Below, one piece after another: positions 55,964 to 64,000 of a stretch of DNA of 64,000 bases. Numbering within the stretch: the stretch's first letter is position 1; each line of letters begins with the position of its first letter. The notes under the pieces are model-generated. The model had not been told where the DNA came from. It worked only from the letters and a program-made list of their open reading frames with translations, and did no database searches. This DNA is from Candidatus Endolissoclinum faulkneri L2 (GTDB lineage Bacteria > Pseudomonadota > Alphaproteobacteria > Thalassobaculales > Thalassobaculaceae): the NCBI RefSeq assembly GCF_000319385.1, contig NC_019566.1, forward strand, positions 599,015-663,014. Reading direction: 5' to 3'. The position numbers and the translations under genes were made by a program.

Positions 55964-56803
55964 CTAAATTTTTGATTCTAAAGAATCAATGATCTGGCAA
56001 TGCAACTCATGCCAAGATCGTTTATCAACGGTGGTAATGATTCCGCCATTAAGTTTTGTTGGACAGTAAGGTGTGCCGTCCATACATGCGGAATATCCTC
56101 CAGCTTCATGATGAATAAGCAAACCTGGTAGATGATCCCAAGGCATTTTTTTCCAGTAAATTCCATAATGCCATTGCCCAGTGGCAATTTGGATGTAGTC
56201 ATAACCTGCGCAACCTTGGCTGTAATATCGATTAGACAACAAAGCGTTAGCTCTTCCACGTATACTGGAGCGTAATTGTTCTGGAATAAAGCGAAAGTTA
56301 AGCGACCCCTCCATTGTTTCAATACCAACGGCTGATGCCACCTGGAGACGCTCGCGACCTTTATTGTTTAACATCCACGCTCCTTCATTTAAGCTAGCTA
56401 AAGCTGTACGTTTCTCAATAGGTTGATGAATTGCGGAAGCGATAGTTTTGCCATGACAGATCAATGCTACCATCAAACAAAATCTATCCTTGCCCTCAAC
56501 GAAATTATTCGTGCCGTCGATGGGATCAACAATCCATACAGGATTATCTCCATCGATTAACTTTATTAATGAGGGGTTATTTTCAATCAATTCCTCTCCT
56601 ATTACTAAAGATCCAGGATAGAGTGATGGCAATAATTCACCCAACCTATGTTCAGCAGCTTCGTCAGCTATAGTTACTAAATCACTTGGTCCTGTTTTTT
56701 CGCGAATATCACCTTCCTTTAAGTTACCCCATCGAGGCACAATCTCTAAATTTGATACCTCTGTTAAGATTGTAGCAAGCTGGTCAAGATCAACAGTAGT
56801 CAT
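55964..56803 (-). CDS. Inositol monophosphatase-family phosphatase (possibly histidinol phosphatase)
   Basis: A 279-residue Mg2+-dependent phosphatase of the IMPase/FBPase superfamily. Metal-binding motifs in order: GEE near 64-66 (VIGEEL), DPIDGTNNF near 91-99, and WDHLPGLLIHHEAGG near 216-230, all intact. Also GPSDLVTIADEAAE near 34-47. In alphaproteobacteria some members act as histidinol-phosphatase (HisN) and others as inositol or 3'(2')-phosphoadenosine phosphatases; the sequence alone does not decide. An 18-base hairpin (55972-55989) sits in the last codons and may end the transcript. No functional neighbour within 2 kb. Confidence 0.88.
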   Translation of the reverse strand: MTTVDLDQLATILTEVSNLEIVPRWGNLKEGDIREKTGPSDLVTIADEAAEHRLGELLPSLYPGSLVIGEELIENNPSLIKLIDGDNPVWIVDPIDGTNNFVEGKDRFCLMVALICHGKTIASAIHQPIEKRTALASLNEGAWMLNNKGRERLQVASAVGIETMEGSLNFRFIPEQLRSSIRGRANALLSNRYYSQGCAGYDYIQIATGQWHYGIYWKKMPWDHLPGLLIHHEAGGYSACMDGTPYCPTKLNGGIITTVDKRSWHELHCQIIDSLESKI

Positions 56804-57655
56804 TTGATTAAGTGGCTCCGTGGAAAATAATCTTCTGGATATAAACTCGCGCTGTGCTGTTATTAGATACGACTAGCATATGGTTATACCTAATAGTTAT
56901 AGTAGAGTATATGCAAAATTAGCAGTTTATTAAAATTAAATATAGTTATTAACTGAATAGTTAAGTTTTTATGTTATTTAACTGGCAAAATCAACTAAAA
57001 ATATTCCACAGTATTTTATACTAAATTACATTTAATAAAGTTAGTGTGAATCATATCATTAGCGATTAACTAGATAATACTAGTTATTTTTTTAAAATTA
57101 ATAAAGTGTTTATTTCTGTATCTTTTAACAATTCTTCTTTGAAGAACTTCTGCTGTGAATTGAGAATTTAATGTTTTTAGTTTAAAAATTTATATCAATA
57201 TACTTGAAGTATTCAAGATAATTAGCTAGTATTAAAATTAATTATTGAATTAAACCAATATAATATTTAGTCGATTAATTTATAACACTAACGTAATTAC
57301 ATAATTAGATCCTAATATTATTATACTTGGTAAGATCAATTTTAGCATTAGATTATTTTTTTTAGATAATTCAATTCGATTGAATGCCAAATTAGTGTGT
57401 GTTTTTGCTTTCTTAAAATTTGATTTATCTTGACGATAAAGCTTAAAGTTCAATTTTAAGGTATTATCTAATCCACATTTCCAAATAGTGAATGGCAGCT
57501 TAAATGCTTTGATTATAAACTTTAACGAATAACACTATTTCATAGCAAAATAGTTTTTTGTTTGTTTCTTTATAATGCTGGCAATCCAGCTAAGGCTACT
57601 GTTTATTGTACCTAACAAAAATATGTTAGGTAGTCCGCTAACAAAAATTGATATT

Positions 57656-57732
57656 GATAAATAAGCTAATCGCTTAACATCACCAGATTTCCAATCTGGT
57701 AGAATTTTCTTCTTTCGAGAGAAAGATTGATT
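57656..57732 (+). other. tRNA-like fold, possible decayed tRNA (anticodon position TCC)
   Basis: 77 bases that can fold as a poor cloverleaf: acceptor arms GATAAAT/ATTGATT with five pairs, one wobble and one mismatch; a D-like stem AAGC/GCTT; a perfect anticodon stem CCAGA/TCTGG with loop TTTCCAA (anticodon TCC); and a T arm with loop TTCGAGA and one C-A mismatch. The variable region is long (9), G+C is far too low and no CCA follows. A working tRNA is unlikely; relic or coincidence. Confidence 0.2.
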
Positions 57733-58038
57733 AAAGAAAGCGCTTACTTTAGCAAAAGTAGTTCTACTGCTTTGGTAATAATAGTTCGCTATCGGCTAAA
57801 AACTGACTACTAAGCAAAAGACATAATGTTAGCTTTAATATTAAGCTTATTTTAACTAACAACCACCAAATGCAATTTGAGATCAATAACCAAAATTTAC
57901 ATTATACTAATCCAAACATGATGCATATTCAACTTTCTGGCGAGTTGACTTGCTACAAATGGTATTATTTAAGTTATGATCATATGGTGTATTGTGAATT
58001 ATGATTTTTATGTGTACTAAATTTCTTTTAATTAAATT

Positions 58039-58090
58039 TAATCGATTATTAATATCATTACTTTCGTAAATGGATATTAATAATCGATTA
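58039..58090. repeat. Inverted repeat, 18-bp perfect stem
   Basis: TAATCGATTATTAATATC (58039-58056) pairs perfectly with 58073-58090 around a 16-base loop. The sequence right after the stem (ATCATTACTAAATGG) resembles the loop (ATTACTTTCGTAAATGG), suggesting local duplication. Confidence 0.65.
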
Positions 58091-58885
58091 TCATTACTAA
58101 ATGGGATATATGGAAATGTACATGATTCTCTGAAATAAGTGATAATGCCGAAAAAGCTGTAGGTTTTACTGGTGAGCAATACAAATTCCTGAAAAATTTA
58201 AGTAGCTAATTAGAAAGTTTATTATAAAATTCTTTTGTTTTAGAAACTTTGCTACGTCAGTAGCTCGATGCAATGCTATTTATTTCAATGGTCGTTTGAC
58301 AATTAAATACTGTATCTTTTCATGTATGAAAGTTATTTCGCCATTACATTTTGGCAAGAACAAGCCATAAAGGCTTAGAAGGATTGTAAAAAAGTGCTAA
58401 TCATATACGCACCATATGTCGCTAAGCTGAATAATTAATTTAAGGTATTTATAAAAATTCTATATTTCCCATTATCCAAGCTTAGAATTCAATATGTATT
58501 TTAGCTAATCCCAATATTTAACATGCATGATTGTGTATTAAATTATTACATGATGAAATGGATGTTTATCATACTTAAAAGCTTTATCTCCGATAAACCA
58601 GCTAATGAATTCTAAAGTTAAATTGTTCTTTGTCAAACAAAACAGCTACAGTAACTCAACTATGTCCTAATCTGTAAACAAGCTTAACTATGAAGAAAAA
58701 AGCTTGATAGAAATTTCACTTAATTTCTTTTAAATCTACCTAATACAATCTCTTGTCAAGCAGATAACTCACAACAGCCAGAGCAACATACAAATTTTGT
58801 TTGATTCACCTGAAAAGGTATTATAGTTATTGCAAATCAAAGCTTTGAGATTAAGTTTTAGGTGTTTTGTAAACCATTGTAATAG

Positions 58886-58996
58886 CTATGCTGCTTTCAA
58901 ATTTTTAATGAATGAATGCAAGTTAGGCTGAGAGTTGGCAGGCCTGATTACAAGAACACCTGCTGTGAATAAACCTTCCCAGCGCACTGCTTTCAC
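58886..58996 (-). other. Small open frame directly after the D-amino-acid transaminase (36 residues)
   Basis: A GTG three bases after the transaminase stop opens a 36-residue frame that contains residues WEGLFTAGVLVIRPAN and ends in a TAG. Its base composition is less A+T-rich than the desert, and its residues look protein-like. A GGGAG lies about 12 bases before the GTG, inside the transaminase gene. It may be a tiny coupled gene or the remnant of a longer neighbour. Family not recognised. Confidence 0.3.
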
Positions 58997-58998
58997 TT

Positions 58999-59862
58999 TT
59001 AGCAGGTAGCTCCCTCATTGTTGGCATATTCTATATAGCCATTTCTCAAACTAAGAGATAAAGCGCCAGCCTTACCGTTACCGATCAAAACATCATCAAT
59101 TTGGGTCACCGGAGTAACGAAAGTAGTAGCAGAAGATATAAATGCTTCTCGTGCTGCCTTAGCCTCTTGTACGGAGAAAGACTGTTCTTTATACTGAACG
59201 CCCAAGCGATCAGCTAGCTTTAAGATTGATACTCTAGTAACGCCGTTTAAAATATCATGATCGGCTGTTCTAGTTATTAGAACACCATTCTGAGTAACTA
59301 TCCAAGCATTACTTGACGTTCCTTCAGTAATTTTACCGTTATCGTCGACTTGCCAAGCCTCGAAAGCACCTTTTTCTATAGCTTTTTGTTTACCTATAAT
59401 ATTAGCCAGCAGCGATAATGACTTAATATCACGACGTTTCCAACGAATATCTTTAATGGTTATCACTTTGATACCATCCTCTATAGTTTTTCGACTGGGC
59501 ATAGTAATGGATTTAGCAGTCAGTATAATGCTTGGCTGGGATTTATTGGGGAATTGATGCTCGCGCTTGGCAATACCTCGAGTTACTTGTAAATAAATCA
59601 GGCCATATTTAATTTTGTTCAGGCGTACTATTTCGCGTATTATAGAGCGAAGAGCAGCACGACTAACAGGTTTTCTTATCTGTAACTCCTTTAGCGAACG
59701 GTCTAGTCGGTCCAGATGAATAAGCTCATCGATCATCATACCATTATACATGACAATAACTTCATAGACGCCATCAGCAAATTGATAACCACGATCGTCG
59801 ATGTGAACCGTAGCATAAGAATGCTGCAAGAAACGACCATTTACATATGCAATTCGTGCCAT
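58999..59862 (-). CDS. dat: D-amino-acid transaminase
   Basis: PLP fold-type IV aminotransferase that makes D-alanine or D-glutamate from 2-oxo acids. 287 residues from the ATG at 59862. The frame extends 13 codons further up (FYVFLLDYRFI), but the family begins at ARIAYVNG, so the inner ATG is chosen. Seen: DDRGYQFADGVYEV near 22-35, IYLQVTRG near 89-96, the pyridoxal lysine in DIKSLSLL (Lys147), and TEGTSSNAW near 175-183. It aligns closely with Bacillus D-amino-acid transaminase, including the REHQFP segment. Branched-chain aminotransferase is the alternative, but these motifs favour the D-type. It would feed peptidoglycan synthesis. Confidence 0.87.
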   Translation of the reverse strand: MARIAYVNGRFLQHSYATVHIDDRGYQFADGVYEVIVMYNGMMIDELIHLDRLDRSLKELQIRKPVSRAALRSIIREIVRLNKIKYGLIYLQVTRGIAKREHQFPNKSQPSIILTAKSITMPSRKTIEDGIKVITIKDIRWKRRDIKSLSLLANIIGKQKAIEKGAFEAWQVDDNGKITEGTSSNAWIVTQNGVLITRTADHDILNGVTRVSILKLADRLGVQYKEQSFSVQEAKAAREAFISSATTFVTPVTQIDDVLIGNGKAGALSLSLRNGYIEYANNEGATC

Positions 59863-60737
59863 AATAAATCTATAATCTAATAGAAAAACATAAAAAATCA
59901 TGCATACACTGCGAATTGTATTTAGTATAATAGCAATTTACAGGAAAAGAGTAAAGTCTTAATAGTAAGTTTTGCAAAATTTTTGCTTAATTTCCTAAGC
60001 GAAATAATCAGGCATTACTAATATTAATAACTTAAATTGCTTAATATGTAAATATTTTATTTGCGATTAGGCAAAGTATGCTGTTATCATACCTGAATTA
60101 CAAATAAATTGCAAGATAATAAAAGTTTTGCTAACATTGTAAAAGCATATTACTGAATTTGCTTTTACAATATTGTTTCTTTAATTTCATAAAGAACAAA
60201 AAATTATTGTAATCTTATGCTGATAAAAATTTTTTAGATAACGAATATTCATATGTTATGCTAATTTAATATTTATTAAGCAAACTAAAATGATAGTTTT
60301 TATTGTTAGTGGTTGTTTTTTTTAGATCTAATTATCGGTAAATTTACTTTCTAATATCTTAGGGACTAGTTTGCTTTAACATTATTTGTTTGATTTTGTA
60401 ATTTTATTATTTAGTATTTATCTTTAGTGATCTTAGTATAGCAATTGCTTATAATCTAAAATCTTGTTTGCTTTTTGTATTGCAACGCAAGGCTTTTAAG
60501 ATATCTTGAAAATGTAGAGGCTTTCCTATATTTGTTCGGATTATGAGGTTGGTAGTGAAATAATTATGAAGCTGCTAACACGTTAAATATGGGTTTTTAA
60601 TAACAAATGGCCCGTGCATTCAGCAAAAGTCTTCTTAAGTTTTTATATATTCTGAAAAAATCAATTGCTGTCGAGGCTTAGTCACTAGAATTTAAGCTGG
60701 CACTTATCAAGTTTATCTATATCTTACGAGTTCATCT
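59863..60737. other. Divergent gap between dat and pdhA
   Basis: 0.87 kb, mostly A+T. Contains a 12-bp stem hairpin at 60136-60171 and, near pdhA, a 24-codon frame (60607-60681) that may be a relic of a lost neighbour. Promoters for dat and pdhA should lie here. Confidence 0.5.
60136..60171. repeat. Inverted repeat, 12-bp stem
   Basis: ATTGTAAAAGCA (60136-60147) pairs perfectly with 60160-60171 around a 12-base loop. No attached gene. Confidence 0.55.
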
Positions 60738-61694
60738 ATGCCTTCTAACGAAGAATTAATTGTTTTTTATCGTAACATGTTAGTAATTCGACGATTTGAG
60801 GAAAAGGCTAGTCAACTCTATGGCATGGGCCTCATTGGAGGCTTTTGTCATTTGTATATCGGCCAGGAAGCGGTAGTTGTAGGTATGCAAGCGTCAATTG
60901 AAGATGGCGATACTATTGTGACTTCCTATCGTGATCATGGTCACATGCTAGCCTCTGGAATGGAGGCGAGGGGTGTTATGGCTGAATTAACCGGTCGTAT
61001 CGGTGGCTACTCTAAAGGTAAGGGTGGCTCAATGCATATGTTTAGTCGTGAGAAAAATTTCTTTGGTGGTCATGGAATTGTTGGCGCTCAAGTGCCAATC
61101 GGCACTGGCCTTGGCTTTAACCACCGTTATAGAAAAACCAATCGAGTTTCACTTACTTATCTTGGGGACGGAGCAGTAAATCAGGGTCAAGTTTATGAGA
61201 GCTTTAACATGGCAGCGCTTTGGAAGTTACCGGTTATATTTATTATCGAAAACAATGAATATGCCATGGGTACATCACAGCAGCGCTCTACTGCTGGTTT
61301 ATCTATGGCGCAGCGTGGATATCCTTACGGCATTCCCGGTGAAGAGGTTGATGGTATGGATGTTTTGGCGGTTAAAGCAGCTGGCGATACATCAGTCAAA
61401 CATTGTCGGGATGGTCATGGTCCTTGCATCCTAGAAATGAAAACATACCGTTATCGCGGTCACTCTATGTCTGATCCAGCTAAGTATCGCACCAAGGATG
61501 AGGTCAATAATGTGCGTCAAAATCGTGACCCAATTGATTATATTCGCCGACTACTGTTGAAGCAGGGTGTATGCGAAGGTACCCTAAAAAACATTGACCG
61601 TGAGGTAAAAGATCTGATTGCCGAGGCTGCCGAATTCTCTCAACAAAGCCCTAGTCCTAATATCGATGAGTTGTGGACTGACGTGGTGATCTAG
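60738..61694 (+). CDS. pdhA: Pyruvate dehydrogenase E1 component, alpha subunit
   Basis: Thiamine-diphosphate-dependent decarboxylase part of the PDH complex, with PdhB. 318 residues, of the alphaproteobacterial/mitochondrial alpha2beta2 type. Seen: VIRRFEEKASQLYGMGLIGGFCHLYIGQEAV near 15-45, the ThDP-binding GDGAVNQGQVYESFNMAALWKLPVIFIIENN near 143-173 (GDG...NN motif), and the regulated-loop region YRYRGHSMSDPAKYR near 236-250. A short N-terminus suggests few dispensable leader residues. It heads pdhA-pdhB-pdhC, but the gap to pdhB is filled by a decayed lipoyl domain. Confidence 0.96.
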   Translation: MPSNEELIVFYRNMLVIRRFEEKASQLYGMGLIGGFCHLYIGQEAVVVGMQASIEDGDTIVTSYRDHGHMLASGMEARGVMAELTGRIGGYSKGKGGSMHMFSREKNFFGGHGIVGAQVPIGTGLGFNHRYRKTNRVSLTYLGDGAVNQGQVYESFNMAALWKLPVIFIIENNEYAMGTSQQRSTAGLSMAQRGYPYGIPGEEVDGMDVLAVKAAGDTSVKHCRDGHGPCILEMKTYRYRGHSMSDPAKYRTKDEVNNVRQNRDPIDYIRRLLLKQGVCEGTLKNIDREVKDLIAEAAEFSQQSPSPNIDELWTDVVI

Positions 61695-61846
61695 GGTAAG
61701 GTGAGCTTGCTATATCAAGGTAAAGCGAATAAAAATTTAATAAAATACTGTAATTTGAGTATATTTAATTCTACACATACTATAACATAATTAATTTGGT
61801 TTTTTAAGTTTAATCACTGTTAATGAGGGAGAAGACTCCAAAAAAA

Positions 61847-62101
61847 ATGCCTACATCCCGTTTTCTACTTGCGTCGTGTCTGACTATGGATTTGATTGCA
61901 ATCTAGCAAATGTAGATAATTAAAGTATTGTGATACAGGCTCTGTAAGAAGTGTTCTCGCGGAAGAGGGGTAATCAATCTGCTAGTAAAAGCAAAAAAAA
62001 TGATCATAATTGTATATAGTTGATGAGGTTGTTTTTTTTTGAATTAAGCAGAGACTTTTGGGTGAATGCATTATCACTTATGTCTTAAAGAATAAGGAAG
62101 C
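61847..62101 (+). pseudogene. pdhB: Decayed N-terminal lipoyl domain of the E1 beta subunit
   Basis: In many alphaproteobacteria PdhB begins with an 80-residue lipoyl domain fused to the E1 beta part. Here, after GGGAGAAGAC, an ATG opens MPT, with A, T and M at the conserved positions 9, 13 and 14 of the lipoyl start (MPTPxLMPALSPTM), then hits TAG at codon 20. Base-level similarity to the intact lipoyl domain of the E2 gene (63256 on) continues with indels: GCAATCTAGCAAATG vs GCAATCTCGCTAAATGG, TTGTGATAC vs AGGTGATAC, AGTTGATGAGG, and finally GTGAATGCATTATCAC...CTTAAAGAATAAGGAAG vs the VNAVIAYLLEEGE codons. So the complete domain is present as a relic, broken by stops and frameshifts. Confidence 0.75.
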
Positions 62102-62180
62102 TATCAAACTATAAGCTTACTGAAAGAGGTCAAATAGCAAGTTATGTATTTAGAATCACTAAAGCTACGGCTTATACTTC

Positions 62181-62210
62181 CTTACCTAGTATTGGCTTAC
62201 CTAGTATTGG
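62181..62210 (+). repeat. 15-base tandem duplication just before pdhB
   Basis: CTTACCTAGTATTGG occurs twice in perfect tandem and runs into GGGG, which sits 9-12 bases before the GTG of the truncated pdhB and probably acts as its ribosome binding site. The second copy contributes the start of that G tract. Confidence 0.9.
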
Positions 62211-62222
62211 GGGTTACCTTTT

Positions 62223-63239
62223 GTGACTGATTCTCAGCTTCCGGGCAAAGAAAAATTTTTTAAGGAGACTGTGCGCGAAGCTTTGCGTGATGCAATGGCT
62301 GAAGAAATGCGCAATGATAACGAGGTTTTTCTTCTTGGTGAAGAAGTTGCTGAGTATCAGGGAGCTTATAAGGTTACACAGGGATTGCTTGATGAATTTG
62401 GAGATGAACGAGTCATCGATACCCCGATTACAGAACATGGTTTTACTGGACTCGCCATCGGTGCTGCTTTTGGCAATTTGAAGCCTATTGTAGAATTTAT
62501 GACTTTTAATTTTGCTATGCAAGCAATTGACCAGATAATTAATTCTGCTGCTAAGACTCTTTATATGTCCGGAGGACAAATTAGCTGTTCAATTGTATTT
62601 CGTGGTCCAAATGGAGTTGCTTCTCGTGTCGCTGCTCAGCACTCTCAGTGTTATGCAAGTTGGTATGCTCATTGTCCAGGTCTAAAGGTTATCTCTCCTT
62701 GGTCTGCAGCAGATGCCAAAGGTTTATTGAAGGCTGCAATTCGCGATCCTAACCCTGTTATTTTCCTTGAAAATGAAGTAATGTATGGCCAGTCTTTTGA
62801 CGTGCCAATAGATCCAGATTTTGTTTTGCCAATTGGCAAAGCAGGTATTGAACGGGTTGGCAAAGATATTACCATCACGGCCTTTTCTATTATGGTGGGT
62901 AAAGCTCTTGAGGCAGCTGAAAAGTTAGCAAAGGATGGGGTTGATGCTGAAGTTATCAATTTGCGCACTATTCGCCCACTCGATATACAAACTATAGTGA
63001 CTTCTGTGCAAAAAACAAATCGTTTGGTTACAGTAGAAGAAGGCTGGGCTTATTACGGTGTCGGTTCGGAAATTGCAGCTCAGGTTATGGAGTTTGCTTT
63101 TGACTATCTAGATGCACCTGTGGGTCGCGTTGCTGGTGCTGATGTACCAATGCCATATGCCGCCAATCTAGAAAAACTTGCAGTGCCCCAGGTTGAGAAT
63201 ATTGTTACTGCAGTTAAGAACGCCTGCTATCGTACATAA
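62223..63239 (+). CDS. pdhB: Pyruvate dehydrogenase E1 component, beta subunit (lipoyl domain lost)
   Basis: Partner of PdhA in the ThDP site. 338 residues: [45 protein letters not shown] near 11-55 includes the catalytic-loop glutamate, [17 protein letters not shown] near 66, then [15 protein letters not shown] near 113, and the C-terminal transketolase domain with NLRTIRPLD near 245 and [15 protein letters not shown] near 268. Begins with GTG; the frame is closed upstream by a TAG at 62202. The catalytic part is complete, while the lipoyl extension common in alphaproteobacterial PdhB survives only as a relic 120 bases upstream. Lipoyl supply then rests on the E2 protein encoded next. Confidence 0.95.
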   Translation: MTDSQLPGKEKFFKETVREALRDAMAEEMRNDNEVFLLGEEVAEYQGAYKVTQGLLDEFGDERVIDTPITEHGFTGLAIGAAFGNLKPIVEFMTFNFAMQAIDQIINSAAKTLYMSGGQISCSIVFRGPNGVASRVAAQHSQCYASWYAHCPGLKVISPWSAADAKGLLKAAIRDPNPVIFLENEVMYGQSFDVPIDPDFVLPIGKAGIERVGKDITITAFSIMVGKALEAAEKLAKDGVDAEVINLRTIRPLDIQTIVTSVQKTNRLVTVEEGWAYYGVGSEIAAQVMEFAFDYLDAPVGRVAGADVPMPYAANLEKLAVPQVENIVTAVKNACYRT

Positions 63240-63255
63240 CGGAAAAAATCAAGCG

Positions 63256-64000
63256 ATGCCTATACCAATTACAATGCCAGCCCTTTCTCCGACCATGACC
63301 GAGGGCAATCTCGCTAAATGGATGGTAAAGGAAGGTGATACTGTATCTGCAGGTGAAGTGATAGTTGAGATTGAAACTGATAAGGCTACTATGGAAGTGG
63401 AGGCAGTTGATGATGGTATATTAGGCAAGATCGTAGTCGATAGTGGTACTAGTGGAGTTGCTGTTAATGCGGTCATTGCCTATCTTTTGGAGGAAGGAGA
63501 GAGTATAGCAAATATTCCTACTGAAAAGCAATTGTCGCCTATATTGGACGATGAAAAGGATTTTAAAGAACACTTACTTTTATCCAATGCTTGTAGTACT
63601 GCACAAGATGCTTTTAATCCGATCACTAACAATGACAAACGGGTCTTTGCTAGCCCACTTGCTAGGCGTTTAGCTAAACAGACTGAAGTTAACCTGAGTA
63701 ACATCATCGGTACTGGCCCAAAAGGGCGGATTGTCAAAAATGATGTGGAAAATGTGATAGCTATATTGCCACCTAAGGATATTTTATGTGAGTCATCTAC
63801 AAAGCAGTCATCTTCGTTTATTCAACCTAATGTTCCAGATTACAATGAGATTACGAATACTACTATGCGTAAGGTTATTGCCAAACGCTTAGTAGAATCC
63901 AAGCGCTGCGCTCCGCATTTTTATCTAACTATCGATTGTGAAATCGACGAACTTCTTAGGGTGCGCAAGGAATTAAATGCTAAGTCAAATGATTATAAAA
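63256..64000 (+). CDS. pdhC: Dihydrolipoamide acetyltransferase E2 of pyruvate dehydrogenase (cut by window edge)
   Basis: Core of the PDH complex, transferring acetyl groups from lipoate to CoA. 248 codons visible. Domains: one N-terminal lipoyl domain (about 1-78) starting MPIPITMPALSPTMTEGN with the lipoylated lysine in ETDKATME (about Lys43), an acidic linker, the E1/E3-binding peripheral domain near 130-165 (VFASPLARRLAKQTEVNL...GPKGRIVKNDV), and the beginning of the catalytic domain (TTMRKVIAKRLVESKRCAPHFYLTIDCEIDEL near 202-235). 16 bases after pdhB, so co-transcribed. As the lipoyl domain of PdhB is lost, this is the only lipoyl domain visible in the operon. Confidence 0.95.
   Translation, partial: MPIPITMPALSPTMTEGNLAKWMVKEGDTVSAGEVIVEIETDKATMEVEAVDDGILGKIVVDSGTSGVAVNAVIAYLLEEGESIANIPTEKQLSPILDDEKDFKEHLLLSNACSTAQDAFNPITNNDKRVFASPLARRLAKQTEVNLSNIIGTGPKGRIVKNDVENVIAILPPKDILCESSTKQSSSFIQPNVPDYNEITNTTMRKVIAKRLVESKRCAPHFYLTIDCEIDELLRVRKELNAKSNDYK

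Larger units (their letters stand above)
56804..58885. other. Gene-free stretch (2.1 kb) with a cluster of stem-loops
   Basis: No supportable protein gene. The segment 57570-57740 carries at least four short hairpins including a tRNA-like 77-base fold, and 58039-58090 is a long inverted repeat. A 90-codon minus-strand frame at 57907-58179 overlaps that repeat and is judged noise. Confidence 0.5.

Noticed and set aside
57907-58179. 90-codon minus-strand open frame
   Set aside because: Lies across an 18-bp inverted repeat, has A+T-driven composition (Asn, Ile, Ser, Tyr), no ribosome binding site and no family pattern.

Overview
The window looks like part of the chromosome of a genome-reduced, AT-rich alphaproteobacterium, most likely a long-term host-restricted symbiont. 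Evidence: alphaproteobacterial gene orders (atpHAGDC as a separate F1 operon, petABC, yidC-rnpA, fabG-acpP-fabF-mltG...gmk, ispG...prfA-prmC...clpB, pdhA-pdhB-pdhC), an alphaproteobacterial DUF1013/TrcR-type regulator, the standard genetic code (TGA used as stop, TGG as Trp), and very low coding density. My hand tally is about 36 genes covering roughly 53% of 64 kb, with AT-rich deserts of 0.7-4.1 kb between ordinary, intact housekeeping genes. Together with a trans-acyltransferase polyketide enzyme pair, this resembles the tunicate symbiont 'Candidatus Endolissoclinum faulkneri' (patellazole producer) or a close relative. That identification is inference from memory of the genome type, not a database match.

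Layout. 1-2420 (minus): calcium/sodium antiporter, pteridine-reductase-like SDR and the 5' part of uvrC, which runs off the left edge. 3965-5823 (minus): two translationally coupled discrete acyltransferase-fold proteins, a malonyl-type AT and an acyl-hydrolase-type AT, of the kind serving trans-AT polyketide synthases. 8167-10176 (plus): trcR and tag. 10859-13451 (minus): cytochrome bc1 complex. 14477-16743 (minus): yidC and rnpA. 17334-24315 (plus): argG and the F1 ATPase operon, whose epsilon subunit lacks its C-terminal helical domain. 26016 (minus): rppH. 30531-35505 (plus): fatty acid synthesis genes headed by a probable relic of fabD, then mltG and gmk. 36531-46084 (minus): a 59-residue zinc-finger protein, clpB, prmC, prfA and ispG. 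47413-53785: rsfS, gpmI (plus) and dnaB. 55964-59862 (minus): inositol monophosphatase-family protein and D-amino-acid transaminase. 60738-64000 (plus): pyruvate dehydrogenase E1alpha, E1beta and E2 (cut by the right edge), with a visibly decayed lipoyl domain in front of E1beta.

How it fits together. Most genes supply core energy metabolism (PDH, bc1, ATP synthase, phosphoglycerate mutase), translation termination, replication, lipid synthesis and envelope assembly. The most interesting link is between the discrete malonyl-type AT and fatty acid synthesis. The usual fabD slot just before fabG holds only a short 3' remnant, so the polyketide trans-AT may also load malonyl groups on the housekeeping acyl carrier protein. 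That would tie a defensive-metabolite pathway to an essential function. The deserts hold no recognisable tRNA, rRNA, IS element or CRISPR array, but contain many perfect inverted repeats and scattered gene relics.
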